Assembly (NCBI RefSeq): GCF_005886805.2
Contig: NZ_CP045429.1
Coordinates: 4,186,501-4,250,500, forward strand
Length of the DNA: 64,000 bases
Direction of reading: 5' to 3'
Source: Pseudoalteromonas rubra
GTDB taxonomy: Bacteria; Pseudomonadota; Gammaproteobacteria; Enterobacterales; Alteromonadaceae
Positions 56,696-64,000 of this stretch are shown here, piece by piece (the first letter of the stretch is position 1; each line of letters starts with the position of its first letter). The notes below the pieces were generated by a model, which searched no databases, was not told the DNA's origin, and saw nothing but the letters and a program-made list of their open reading frames with translations. The translations under genes were made by a program, and so were the position numbers.

Positions 56696-57896
56696 TTATA
56701 GCCCTGCTAAGCTGCCGTTTGTAAATCAAGCTGACAGAGTGCTTAAGCATAACCATTTCGTCAAATCGTTATTCTGGCAAAGCTGGCATGATTGCTTCGA
56801 GCAGCATGCATTGCCCAAGCTGCCTGAGCCGATTGCAAAATTATGGACACACTCCAGGGAAATATTCCAGCTGGCCTTTATCGCCCACCGTTATGGCATG
56901 ATCTTTTTTGCTTCCCGACGTGAAGTCTCCGCACGGTTGGCAACAATCACGGCAAAGAGCCAACAAATCGATGAGGTTTACCGAGTTTTGTCACAGCGAC
57001 AACTGCTCAATACCATTTACAACCTGACCATCAATCAGTTTGTCTTTAGCTGGCCCAGTAAAGCAGCGTGTGGGCAGATGATTGCACCAAACCAGTTTCA
57101 GCTCAGCAAAGAACAGGTGCTGTACTATCGCGATGACGCATTTTACAGACACAGTGAACAGGTCAAGCGGCTCGGTGATGAGGCGGTGTATGATCTGCAT
57201 GATTTTGCACACCTGGTCAGCACCCTGTGTAAGCCCACACTATACGGTTGCTATTATCACGACTTGAGTGCCAAGATCACCAACAAGCAATTTCGCAGTA
57301 TGATTTCTCTACCAGGTAAACGCGACCTGGACAGTCAAATTGTCGCAGACGGGTTTGTCTACACCTGCCTGACCCGACATCTATACGACACCCTAGTGAC
57401 TGAGCCATTTTCAACCCCGGATGATCTGGTCGAAGCCATCGCAGAACAACTCAGCCGCTACTATCTGGCAGAGCAACCCCTCACCAGCGCGCAAGATGGT
57501 AAAACCTACCGATTAAATGCCCCCATTGAAACCGGTCAGCTTGTGATATTGGCCCTGAATAAGCTCTATGAACACTCAGCATCAGAAGTCGAGCACTCCG
57601 TATTTATCCGGGCAGAACAAGACAGCGGGGTACTTGAGCTCTCCCCGTCAAACCGCTTGCAGGCACTGGCCGCACCGTTAAAGTGGCTGTACCCCGAAGC
57701 GCGCAATACCATTCGCCATCGTGCCCATGCACTGTCTTACATTAAAACAGCCAAAGCGCTGATCCCCATGCGCCCGGCGGAAGCCTCAATTTTAGACCAG
57801 GTTGTGCAGTTGCTTGGTGCTGACCCCGCGGCACTGCGCACAATTTTAGAGTTGCTATCACTTAACTCCACGCTCAATAAGGAAGAATTACTATGA
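56688..57896 (+). CDS. 402-residue operon protein of unknown family
   Basis: I do not recognise this protein. It looks soluble and helical, with no signal or membrane helix, beginning MFDYSPAKLPFVNQADRVLK. His/Asp-rich stretches that might bind metal are YDLHDFAHLVS (169-179, H171, D172, H175) and CYYHDLS (H191, D192); KRDLDSQIV (211-219) follows. It overlaps the HAD gene by eight bases and APT-like gene by four, with AGGAGG just before the ATG, so it is an integral pathway gene and the best candidate for an unusual reaction. Confidence 0.75.
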   Translation: MFDYSPAKLPFVNQADRVLKHNHFVKSLFWQSWHDCFEQHALPKLPEPIAKLWTHSREIFQLAFIAHRYGMIFFASRREVSARLATITAKSQQIDEVYRVLSQRQLLNTIYNLTINQFVFSWPSKAACGQMIAPNQFQLSKEQVLYYRDDAFYRHSEQVKRLGDEAVYDLHDFAHLVSTLCKPTLYGCYYHDLSAKITNKQFRSMISLPGKRDLDSQIVADGFVYTCLTRHLYDTLVTEPFSTPDDLVEAIAEQLSRYYLAEQPLTSAQDGKTYRLNAPIETGQLVILALNKLYEHSASEVEHSVFIRAEQDSGVLELSPSNRLQALAAPLKWLYPEARNTIRHRAHALSYIKTAKALIPMRPAEASILDQVVQLLGADPAALRTILELLSLNSTLNKEELL

Positions 57897-58399
57897 TCTC
57901 ACAACACATTGCCATCGTGCAGGACCACCCAAAACCAGGCATTAAATTTCATGACATTACGTCTTTGTTGAGTAACGCCCATGAACGAGACCGGGCTATC
58001 ACGCAGCTCACCGAGCACTACCGGGGCAAAGTGAACTGTGTGGCAGCCATTGACGCACTGGGCTTTATCATTGGAGCTATGGTGGCAGATCGATTGAATT
58101 TAAAATTTGTGCCAATCCGAAAGCCCGGCAAACTACCGCGTGAAACCATCAGCACCGATTACAGCAGTGAATATGCACACAACAGCCTGCACATTCACAA
58201 AGACGACATTGACCAGAATGATCACATCCTGCTGATTGATGATGTATTGGGTACCGGCGGGACCTGCCTGGCTGCCATCAAGCTGTGTGAACAACTGGGT
58301 GCGCATGTCGTGGGTACCGGCTTCTTGCTTGAACTGCCCAGTCTTGGCGGACGCCACACCCTGGAAGGCTATCATCCTGTTTGCTGCGCCCAGCTGTAA
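57893..58399 (+). CDS. Adenine phosphoribosyltransferase-like enzyme
   Basis: 168 residues, type I PRTase. HPKPGIKFHDITSLL matches APT's opening, RKPGKLP (76-82) is the APT base-binding loop, and the PRPP motif is ILLIDDVLGTGGT (112-124). It is slightly shorter than E. coli Apt (183). It may salvage adenine freed by the pathway or join a different base to PRPP. The ATG overlaps the previous stop by four bases. Confidence 0.85.
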   Translation: MISQHIAIVQDHPKPGIKFHDITSLLSNAHERDRAITQLTEHYRGKVNCVAAIDALGFIIGAMVADRLNLKFVPIRKPGKLPRETISTDYSSEYAHNSLHIHKDDIDQNDHILLIDDVLGTGGTCLAAIKLCEQLGAHVVGTGFLLELPSLGGRHTLEGYHPVCCAQL

Positions 58400-58411
58400 T
58401 TTAGTGACACC

Positions 58412-59266
58412 ATGACTATGTATGATCATTACACTTTGCCAGAGCACCACCAGCATTTGATCCACGCCGCGATGGCACAGCGCATCGACCAGGCAAGCCC
58501 GGCGACGATTGGCGAGCTCATCGCACAGATGCAATCACTAACCTGGTCGGTGTTTATCTCAGGCGGAGCACCAAGAGATTGGGTTGAAGGCCAGCAAGCA
58601 CAAGACATTGATCTGTCTGTGAACACCAGTTTTGCCGACCTGTACGCATTTTGCCTTAATATATTTCAGCCCCATCAACTGCTCACTGACCCAGATTTTG
58701 GGTTAGTGACCGTGCTCGGATCTGAATATAAATTAGACATCAATATACTGCGCGAAGCCGCTTTCTCCATGCCCGTGCCGCCCAGAGTCGGCCTGTCTCA
58801 GTCACACCAGCATGACGAAGTGATGCAGTCAGCAACCACCGCTATAACAGGCCTGCAAGCCGATGTCCTGTCACGGGACTTCGCCGTCAATGCGCTCTAC
58901 TATTGCTTTGACAGCGGGCATATTCTCGACCCTTCACAGCAGGGCTTGTCTGATCTCAAACATCGCCGTTTGTCATTTGTCATGTGTACGCAGCGACTGG
59001 CCCACGACAATGTGATCTGTATCAGGATTTTACAGTTCATCGCACGCGGCTTTGAACCCAATGAGGAAGTAAAAGCCTTGCTTTGTGCGCGGCTGGAAAC
59101 CGCCGTCATGCAACAGCAAGAGTTTCAGGCTTGGCTGGCAGTCTATATCGGGACGGATAAAGCATACTACCCACAGTTTAAGGCCTGCGCCTATCACTAT
59201 GCTGCCAGTCAAACCGTCAAAAACCGACTTCAACACTATTTTAGCAATATGGAATCCGAGTCGTGA
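58412..59266 (+). CDS. CCA-adding-enzyme-like nucleotidyltransferase, short
   Basis: 284-residue class II polymerase-beta-like nucleotidyltransferase with the poly(A) polymerase/CCA head: SGGAPRDW (50-57) and catalytic D65-x-D67 in QDIDLSV, then RDFAVNALYY and DLKHRRLSFV. tRNA nucleotidyltransferases run to about 400 residues; this one lacks most of the C-terminal tRNA-binding helices. It is therefore unlikely to be the housekeeping CCA enzyme, and might move a nucleotide onto a small molecule. 12 bases after the APT-like gene; four-base overlap with the next. Confidence 0.82.
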   Translation: MTMYDHYTLPEHHQHLIHAAMAQRIDQASPATIGELIAQMQSLTWSVFISGGAPRDWVEGQQAQDIDLSVNTSFADLYAFCLNIFQPHQLLTDPDFGLVTVLGSEYKLDINILREAAFSMPVPPRVGLSQSHQHDEVMQSATTAITGLQADVLSRDFAVNALYYCFDSGHILDPSQQGLSDLKHRRLSFVMCTQRLAHDNVICIRILQFIARGFEPNEEVKALLCARLETAVMQQQEFQAWLAVYIGTDKAYYPQFKACAYHYAASQTVKNRLQHYFSNMESES

Positions 59267-60345
59267 GTAGTCTCTCCAAACGCAATAAAGCCATTGCGCT
59301 GTTTATTTTTATCCTGATCACCACGACCACAGTCTGGGCCGTTGCATACAGCCGACTGTACCTGACGATAGACAATGCCCGGGTCAGTGCAGATCTGATC
59401 ACTATCCGCAGTGAAAGCGATGGTCGCATTGTGATGGCGGATGCGGCACTGCGCTCAGAGCGGGTGCCCAAAGGTCAGCAAATTATCGCTCTGGACGCAC
59501 GGGAAATTCGCTTGCAACTGCAAGTTTCTGACGCTGAAATCGCTCAGATTGAAGCCGAAAAACAACTCAACCAGCAACGCTATGAGGTCGCCATTGCCAA
59601 CAACAAAGAGCAGGCAACACAGTTTATCTGGCAGCAGGAGCTACTCAACCGGGAACTGGCGCTCAAGCAAGAAAGCACCCGCTTACAAATGGAGAAAACA
59701 GACAATATTCAGAACCTCGCAACCACGGCAGCGGTCTCCAGGCAAGATAAACTCACCGCCCAGTCAGCACTTCAGCAGGCGCTACTAGACATAGATATTC
59801 ATCAAGCCAGAATTGCGGAACACGCCGTCAATCAGGCCTTGCTGAGTAATGAAAAGCGCCAGGCCGACTTAATTTTACATGAGATTTCCAGGTTAGAGAG
59901 TCAAAAGCAAGCCGCTCAGGCACAACGCGCGCTGCTGGAATATCAATTGGAAAAATTGACCTCTTCGGCACCCTTTGATGGCGTGATTGATGAAGTCTTT
60001 GTCCGTCATGGTGAATATGTCGAAGAAGGCCAGCGTCTGTATATGATGCATGATCTCAACAGCCTCAAAGTCGAGGCCAACATACTGGAAAGTGACCTTG
60101 GCAAAGTGCACCTGGGGCAACAAGTTGAAGTGCAGTTAAGCTATCAGCCCGGACAGACGATTTCGGGAGTGATCACCCGAATTGCGTCAGTCAGCAATGA
60201 CAAACTGGCGCTGATCCCCACCAGTCAAATGAGCAGCGATTTTGTCAGAGTAAAACAAAGGTTCACGCTGGATATCAAATTAGATAACACCACCTCATCC
60301 ATGGTCGCACCGGGCATGATGAGTACCGTGATTATTCCACTGTAA
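59263..60345 (+). CDS. HlyD/EmrA-type membrane fusion protein
   Basis: 360 residues: N-terminal cytoplasmic tail and one helix (about 11-30), biotinyl-lipoyl domain (near 40 and 240-265), a long coiled coil (about 82-225), and a C-terminal beta-barrel. The opening YLTIDNARVSADLITI is EmrA-like. GTG start overlapping the previous stop. Forms a pump with the MFS gene that follows. Confidence 0.88.
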   Translation: MSSLSKRNKAIALFIFILITTTTVWAVAYSRLYLTIDNARVSADLITIRSESDGRIVMADAALRSERVPKGQQIIALDAREIRLQLQVSDAEIAQIEAEKQLNQQRYEVAIANNKEQATQFIWQQELLNRELALKQESTRLQMEKTDNIQNLATTAAVSRQDKLTAQSALQQALLDIDIHQARIAEHAVNQALLSNEKRQADLILHEISRLESQKQAAQAQRALLEYQLEKLTSSAPFDGVIDEVFVRHGEYVEEGQRLYMMHDLNSLKVEANILESDLGKVHLGQQVEVQLSYQPGQTISGVITRIASVSNDKLALIPTSQMSSDFVRVKQRFTLDIKLDNTTSSMVAPGMMSTVIIPL

Positions 60346-60354
60346 AGGATCCCT

Positions 60355-61872
60355 ATGTTTAACAGGCAAACCGTTGCATGTATTTTTACGGTTGGACTCG
60401 GCAGCTTTTCCACCTTACTCAGCAGTACCACCATTGAGGTCGCTTTTGTGCAGGTGATGGGAGAACTGGCCATGGACCTGAGTGAAGCGCACTGGACCGT
60501 ATCGCTATACATGGTGGTGATGACCATTGCAATGTTATTAACCGCGGACTTGGTGAATCGCATTGGTTGCAGATACACGTTTATAGTCAGTTTCATCATC
60601 ATGATCTCAGGCTCACTGATCGGCGCTTTGGCAGATGGCCTGTTCAGCTTGTTGTGCGGCCGTGCCTTGCAAGGGTTTGCGGCCGGATTGCAGGCCCCAC
60701 TGGCTACCATTATTTTGGGGCGCATTTTTGCCAGAGAAAAAATGGGCATTGCGATGGGCTTTTTTGGCGCGATTATGCTGTTAGCCCCTGCGCTTGGTCC
60801 GGTGATCGGCGGCTATTTAATCGATTTTATGTCATGGCGCGGCCTGTTTGCGTTTCAAATTCCGATGGCAGCCCTGTCACTGCTATGTGCATTGATCTTT
60901 TTAAATCCAGATAAACCACACCAGGCCGCGTACGCTTACGACTGGGCGGGTTTGTGTATTTTGACTGGCGTATTGTCTGGCTTTTTCATCAGTTTACAGC
61001 TGGTTGAAGAGGTCGGCGTGTATGCCACCGAGTTTGCAATAAGCTGCGGCGTCAGTGCCCTGCTGGCGCTGATGTTCTATTTTTTTGAAAAACAGACCGC
61101 TCAGCCTCTGGTCAACTTCGCACTGTTTAAAGACACCGTGTTTAGCGTCAACATCGTGGTGATCTGCGTACTGGGGATCTTTTTGTTCAGCTCCATTTTA
61201 ATCGTGCCCCTTTACTTACTTGAGATCAGAGGGCTCAGTGCCCGCCAGGCTGGCGAAGCCCTGCTCATTCCGGGTCTTATCATGGCCGTTATGGCGCCTT
61301 TTTCGGGCTGGTTATCCGATCGCTTCCCACCCAGAGAAATTATTTTATGTGGTTTGCTGATCAATGCATACGCCATCTGGCTCACCGCACAACAAGATGT
61401 TTCAAGTGCGATTATTGCCATTGTGGTGGCCACATCCCTGTCACGCATTGGCATGTCAATTATGCTTCCCAGCTTATATGTGAGTTCGCTCAGACACCTT
61501 GAAGGACCTATGCTGGCTTATGGTTCAAGCATGATCAATTTTGCCCGACAAATAGGGGGAGCGCTGGGTGTGATGCTCTTTAGCCTGTTATATGAACGCA
61601 GCAAGCTCATTGCATCAGACCAGCTGTGGCAATCCGCAGGCAATGCAATGGAATCAACAGGCTACTTAAGCTTAGATGCCACGAGCAGAGAATATAGCAG
61701 GATAGAACAAGGGATCCATGCGTTGTCGGGAACTACCGCATTTCAATCCGTTTTCTATTTGAACCTGCTGATGAATATCATCTGCCTGGGACTGCTGCTG
61801 TTAACTTACTTACCCGCCTGGCGGGCGACGTTGCGCAAGTCTCAGATCTCCGACGGCCCCGCTTCGCCCTAG
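60355..61872 (+). CDS. DHA2-family MFS exporter (EmrB-like)
   Basis: 505 residues with about 14 transmembrane helices. Motif A-type GxLxDRxGRR is VNRIGCRY here; motif C (GALAPALGPVIGGYLI-type, seen as LAPALGPVIGGYL near 142) marks a drug/H+ antiporter. AAAGGAT stands before the ATG. Closing gene of the operon. With the fusion protein it would export the product across both membranes via a TolC-type channel, or provide self-resistance. Confidence 0.88.
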   Translation: MFNRQTVACIFTVGLGSFSTLLSSTTIEVAFVQVMGELAMDLSEAHWTVSLYMVVMTIAMLLTADLVNRIGCRYTFIVSFIIMISGSLIGALADGLFSLLCGRALQGFAAGLQAPLATIILGRIFAREKMGIAMGFFGAIMLLAPALGPVIGGYLIDFMSWRGLFAFQIPMAALSLLCALIFLNPDKPHQAAYAYDWAGLCILTGVLSGFFISLQLVEEVGVYATEFAISCGVSALLALMFYFFEKQTAQPLVNFALFKDTVFSVNIVVICVLGIFLFSSILIVPLYLLEIRGLSARQAGEALLIPGLIMAVMAPFSGWLSDRFPPREIILCGLLINAYAIWLTAQQDVSSAIIAIVVATSLSRIGMSIMLPSLYVSSLRHLEGPMLAYGSSMINFARQIGGALGVMLFSLLYERSKLIASDQLWQSAGNAMESTGYLSLDATSREYSRIEQGIHALSGTTAFQSVFYLNLLMNIICLGLLLLTYLPAWRATLRKSQISDGPASP

Positions 61873-61951
61873 CCGGCATGGGCAACATATTGCGCAACCA
61901 GGCACCTACTCTATACTCAAAATAAGGGATAAATTGATTATTTTTGCTGCT

Positions 61952-61974
61952 GTTGACATTAATTAACAGTCAAC
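61952..61974. promoter_or_regulatory. Inverted repeat upstream of the S41 lipoprotein gene
   Basis: GTTGAC (61952-61957) and GTCAAC (61969-61974) are perfect inverted arms around an A+T core containing TTAATTAA. TTGACA here also reads as a -35 element, but no good -10 is at 16-18 bases. Possible operator. Confidence 0.35.
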
Positions 61975-62044
61975 CCGGTCTATCTATTGTATTGTAGGAA
62001 TAGTGTTGATAGTTTTTAGCGCAATGAATATATAGGATAAAACC

Positions 62045-63700
62045 ATGATGCAATTCAGCAACTTACACCTTGCCATCGGATTGGCTTTAACCCTCACAGC
62101 GCTCTCAGGATGCGGTGGCGGCGGTACCGAGAGCGGCAACGGCGGTGATTCAGGTACTGTGACTACGCCGGATAACAACAATAATAACGGTTCAGACTCA
62201 GGGGGCAGCAGCACCGAGCCCAGCTGGCAGGCCGGTGTGTTTCCACCTGCCACTAACTTCATTAACTACTGCGCTAATCCGCGTACCGGGCAGGATGAAT
62301 TTAACAATAACCAGCCTTTTCCGGACAGAGCTGGAACGGCCATGCACGAAAAAATGTGGCTTCGCTCATTCAGCCATGAAACCTATTTATGGTACGACGA
62401 ACTTGCTGACAACGATCCGCAGGACTTCAGCTCAGTGGCTGATTATTTTGCCCAGCTAAAAACCACCCAACGTAATCCGGATGGATCGCTGAAAGATCAG
62501 TTTCACTTTTCTAATACCTACGAAGAATATCAAAAAGAGCAACAGTCCGGTGTGACCACCAGCTATGGTATTCACTGGTCTGCTATCAAAACAGCCTCAC
62601 CGGATCGTAACTTTACCATTGCTTATATCGAGCCAAACTCGCCGGCCGCAGCCACAGGGCTGAGCAGGGGTGATCGCCTGATCAGCATCGACGGTGAGGA
62701 TTTCGTGGACGGCGACAACGTCACGCTATTCAATGAGGCGCTGTTTCCCAGCGATCCAAAAGCCTATACCTTTGCTTTTCGCTCTGTCGAAGGCGAAGAA
62801 AAATCGGCCACGATGACCGCTGCGGATTTTGAACAAACACCGGTGCAGCACACTAAAGTCATATCACACGGAGACAAAACCGTCGGTTATGTGCAGTTTA
62901 ATCAGTTTATTCCTACGGCACAGGAGCCTCTGATCGCCGCGTTTGAGACCTTTATTGATCGAGGTGTCAATGAGCTGGTGCTGGATATGCGCTATAACGG
63001 TGGTGGGCTTATCCACAGCGCGGCACAGCTTGGTTATATGATCGCCGGCGATGGTTCACTCAGCCGCAATTTCGGCGTCACGACCTATAATGATAAGCGC
63101 CAGGGTGAGAACCGAATATATACCTTCGAGCCTCGCCGGATAGACTGGACACGGGATGTATTTCTCAACGACACCACATTACCCAGCCTGAATCTTTCTA
63201 AGGTATACGTACTGACCACCGATGACACGGCCTCTGCCAGTGAAATGGTTATCAACGGCTTGCGTGGTATTGATATTGAGGTGATCCAGATAGGCACCAC
63301 CACACGTGGTAAACCCTACGGTTTCTTGCCAGCCCCTAACTGTGGCATGGTGTATTACACCATTCAGTCAAAGTCAGCCAATGAAAAAGGGTTTGGTGAC
63401 TATGCCAGTGGTTTTATGCCAACGCCAGCCAGCCAGATAAACGGCGAAACCGGATTAGATGGAAAAGTACCGGGTTGCCAGGTGAGTGATGATTTGAGTC
63501 GTGCTTTAGGTGACGAAAACGAACAGCTGCTGGCCACGGCACTGCATCATAGCGCAACAGGTACCTGTCTGGTCAACGAAGCGGCGGGGGTCTCTGCCAG
63601 ACCAGGCGACAATGAACAGGCGGATGAGCATAACACTGTGACGCTGCCGTTCAGACCACTGCGTGATGGCGCAATCCACTCTACACTGAAAGGACAATAA
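62045..63700 (+). CDS. S41-family peptidase lipoprotein with PDZ domain
   Basis: 551-residue lipoprotein: lipobox LTALSGC, then a Gly/Ser/Asn/Asp-rich linker (about residues 22-60). A tail-specific-protease-like N-terminal helical region, a PDZ domain (SPAAATGLSRGDRLISIDGEDF, near residue 197), and an S41 peptidase domain follow; DMRYNGGG and SASEMVINGL carry the conserved oxyanion and serine region, and TTTRGKPYGF the second. Ctp-type processing proteases. The role in this organism is not visible. It shares the DNA strand with the operon but is 172 bases downstream. Confidence 0.85.
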   Translation: MMQFSNLHLAIGLALTLTALSGCGGGGTESGNGGDSGTVTTPDNNNNNGSDSGGSSTEPSWQAGVFPPATNFINYCANPRTGQDEFNNNQPFPDRAGTAMHEKMWLRSFSHETYLWYDELADNDPQDFSSVADYFAQLKTTQRNPDGSLKDQFHFSNTYEEYQKEQQSGVTTSYGIHWSAIKTASPDRNFTIAYIEPNSPAAATGLSRGDRLISIDGEDFVDGDNVTLFNEALFPSDPKAYTFAFRSVEGEEKSATMTAADFEQTPVQHTKVISHGDKTVGYVQFNQFIPTAQEPLIAAFETFIDRGVNELVLDMRYNGGGLIHSAAQLGYMIAGDGSLSRNFGVTTYNDKRQGENRIYTFEPRRIDWTRDVFLNDTTLPSLNLSKVYVLTTDDTASASEMVINGLRGIDIEVIQIGTTTRGKPYGFLPAPNCGMVYYTIQSKSANEKGFGDYASGFMPTPASQINGETGLDGKVPGCQVSDDLSRALGDENEQLLATALHHSATGTCLVNEAAGVSARPGDNEQADEHNTVTLPFRPLRDGAIHSTLKGQ

Positions 63701-64000
63701 TGATGAAATGTTCGGGCTGGTTTGCCACTTTACTAACCTTGCTGCTCAGTGGTTGCCAATACAGCAAGGCAGCGCCTGTGCGTCCGGCTTTAATTGAGCA
63801 AACCACACCGGACATGATCCGTGAAATACAACACGTCATCGTCGCCCTCAAGGGCGGCAAGGCGCCCAAACTAGCCAATAATGTGTTTATGCAGCGCTCC
63901 ACTTTGTTCCTTGAAAAAGGCAATATACTCGATGCCTATGGGCAACCCATCCTCGGCAGCAGAGAAGGTGGCGTAACGGGCTTCGAATTGCAAATACGTG
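63700..64000 (+). CDS. Lipoprotein gene, 3' end outside window
   Basis: Open to the right edge (about 100 codons seen). The signal peptide (MKCSGWFATLLTLLLSGC) ends in lipobox LLSGC. The start at 63700 overlaps the S41 gene stop by one base (63703 is an alternative), so the two are coupled. The mature part, with IVALKGGKAPKLANNVFMQR and then REGGVTGFEL, is not recognised. Confidence 0.7.
   Translation, partial: MMKCSGWFATLLTLLLSGCQYSKAAPVRPALIEQTTPDMIREIQHVIVALKGGKAPKLANNVFMQRSTLFLEKGNILDAYGQPILGSREGGVTGFELQIR

Noticed and set aside
50156..61872. Phage-defence or toxin island
   Set aside because: The nucleotidyltransferase and ankyrin genes could suggest defence, but no effector nuclease, sensor or toxin is present and the oxygenase, aminotransferase, PRTase and export genes fit metabolism better.
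1..64000. tRNA, rRNA and CRISPR arrays
   Set aside because: No tRNA cloverleaf, rRNA motif or regularly spaced direct repeats were seen. Faint tRNAs could still be missed by eye; a tRNAscan-type search would be decisive.

Overview
The window reads as chromosomal DNA of a marine gammaproteobacterium of the Alteromonadales, most like Pseudoalteromonas. The reasons are the mixture of rep, ubiK, pldA, dtd, a complete ilvGMEDA operon and cysJIH with Alteromonadales-style secreted proteins (an endonuclease I with accessory domains, a probable DUF3103 protein, GumN/TraB and S41 lipoproteins) and intergenic repeats ending in ATACCAATTT. I saw no rRNA, tRNA, CRISPR array, transposase or phage gene. 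Genus level is inference; no database was consulted.

Layout. 1-7.3 kb: a cut-off GAF-GGDEF-degenerate EAL protein, rep helicase, ubiK, carbonic anhydrase, a methyltransferase and an orphan NMT1-type binding protein. 7.3-14 kb (minus strand): ilvG-M-E-D-A preceded by a 23-codon ilvL leader peptide and a G+C-rich attenuator. 14.2-17.5 kb: GumN/TraB protein, a secreted repeat-containing beta protein, and a hybrid histidine kinase. 17.7-22.1 kb: a lysine riboswitch followed by dapA, dapD, a lysA-like decarboxylase and an AstE-like zinc deacylase, closed by a terminator. 22.1-22.5 kb: a palindromic-ended repeat abutting an orphan RiPP-type precursor gene. 22.7-33.5 kb: housekeeping and envelope genes (pldA, GNAT-thioesterase fusion, dtd, proline iminopeptidase, YihY, S4 protein, hotdog thioesterase, FAD oxidoreductase) and several small unknowns, including a 46-residue membrane protein. 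33.6-38.0 kb: cysJIH. 38.4-45.2 kb: a secreted endonuclease I, then an RND efflux operon (MFP-RND-TetR) with its palindromic operator. 45.5-48.7 kb: a second copy of the repeat and three poorly characterised genes.

49-61.9 kb is the most unusual part: a LysR regulator, a 28-bp perfect-arm palindrome, and then thirteen co-directional, mostly overlapping genes. They encode a clavaminate-synthase-like Fe(II)/2-oxoglutarate oxygenase, a class III PLP aminotransferase, a NUDIX hydrolase, an EamA-type transporter, an inositol-monophosphatase-family enzyme, an ankyrin protein, two HAD phosphatases, a 402-residue protein I do not recognise, an adenine phosphoribosyltransferase paralogue, a short CCA-adding-enzyme-like nucleotidyltransferase, and an EmrA/EmrB-type export pair. 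This looks like a pathway for making and exporting a small molecule that joins modified amino acid chemistry to nucleotide chemistry. It has no NRPS or PKS and I cannot match it to a known product.

The window ends with an S41-protease lipoprotein and a further lipoprotein gene that runs off the right edge. Start codons were chosen by eye from ribosome binding sites and family length; where these disagree the entry says so.
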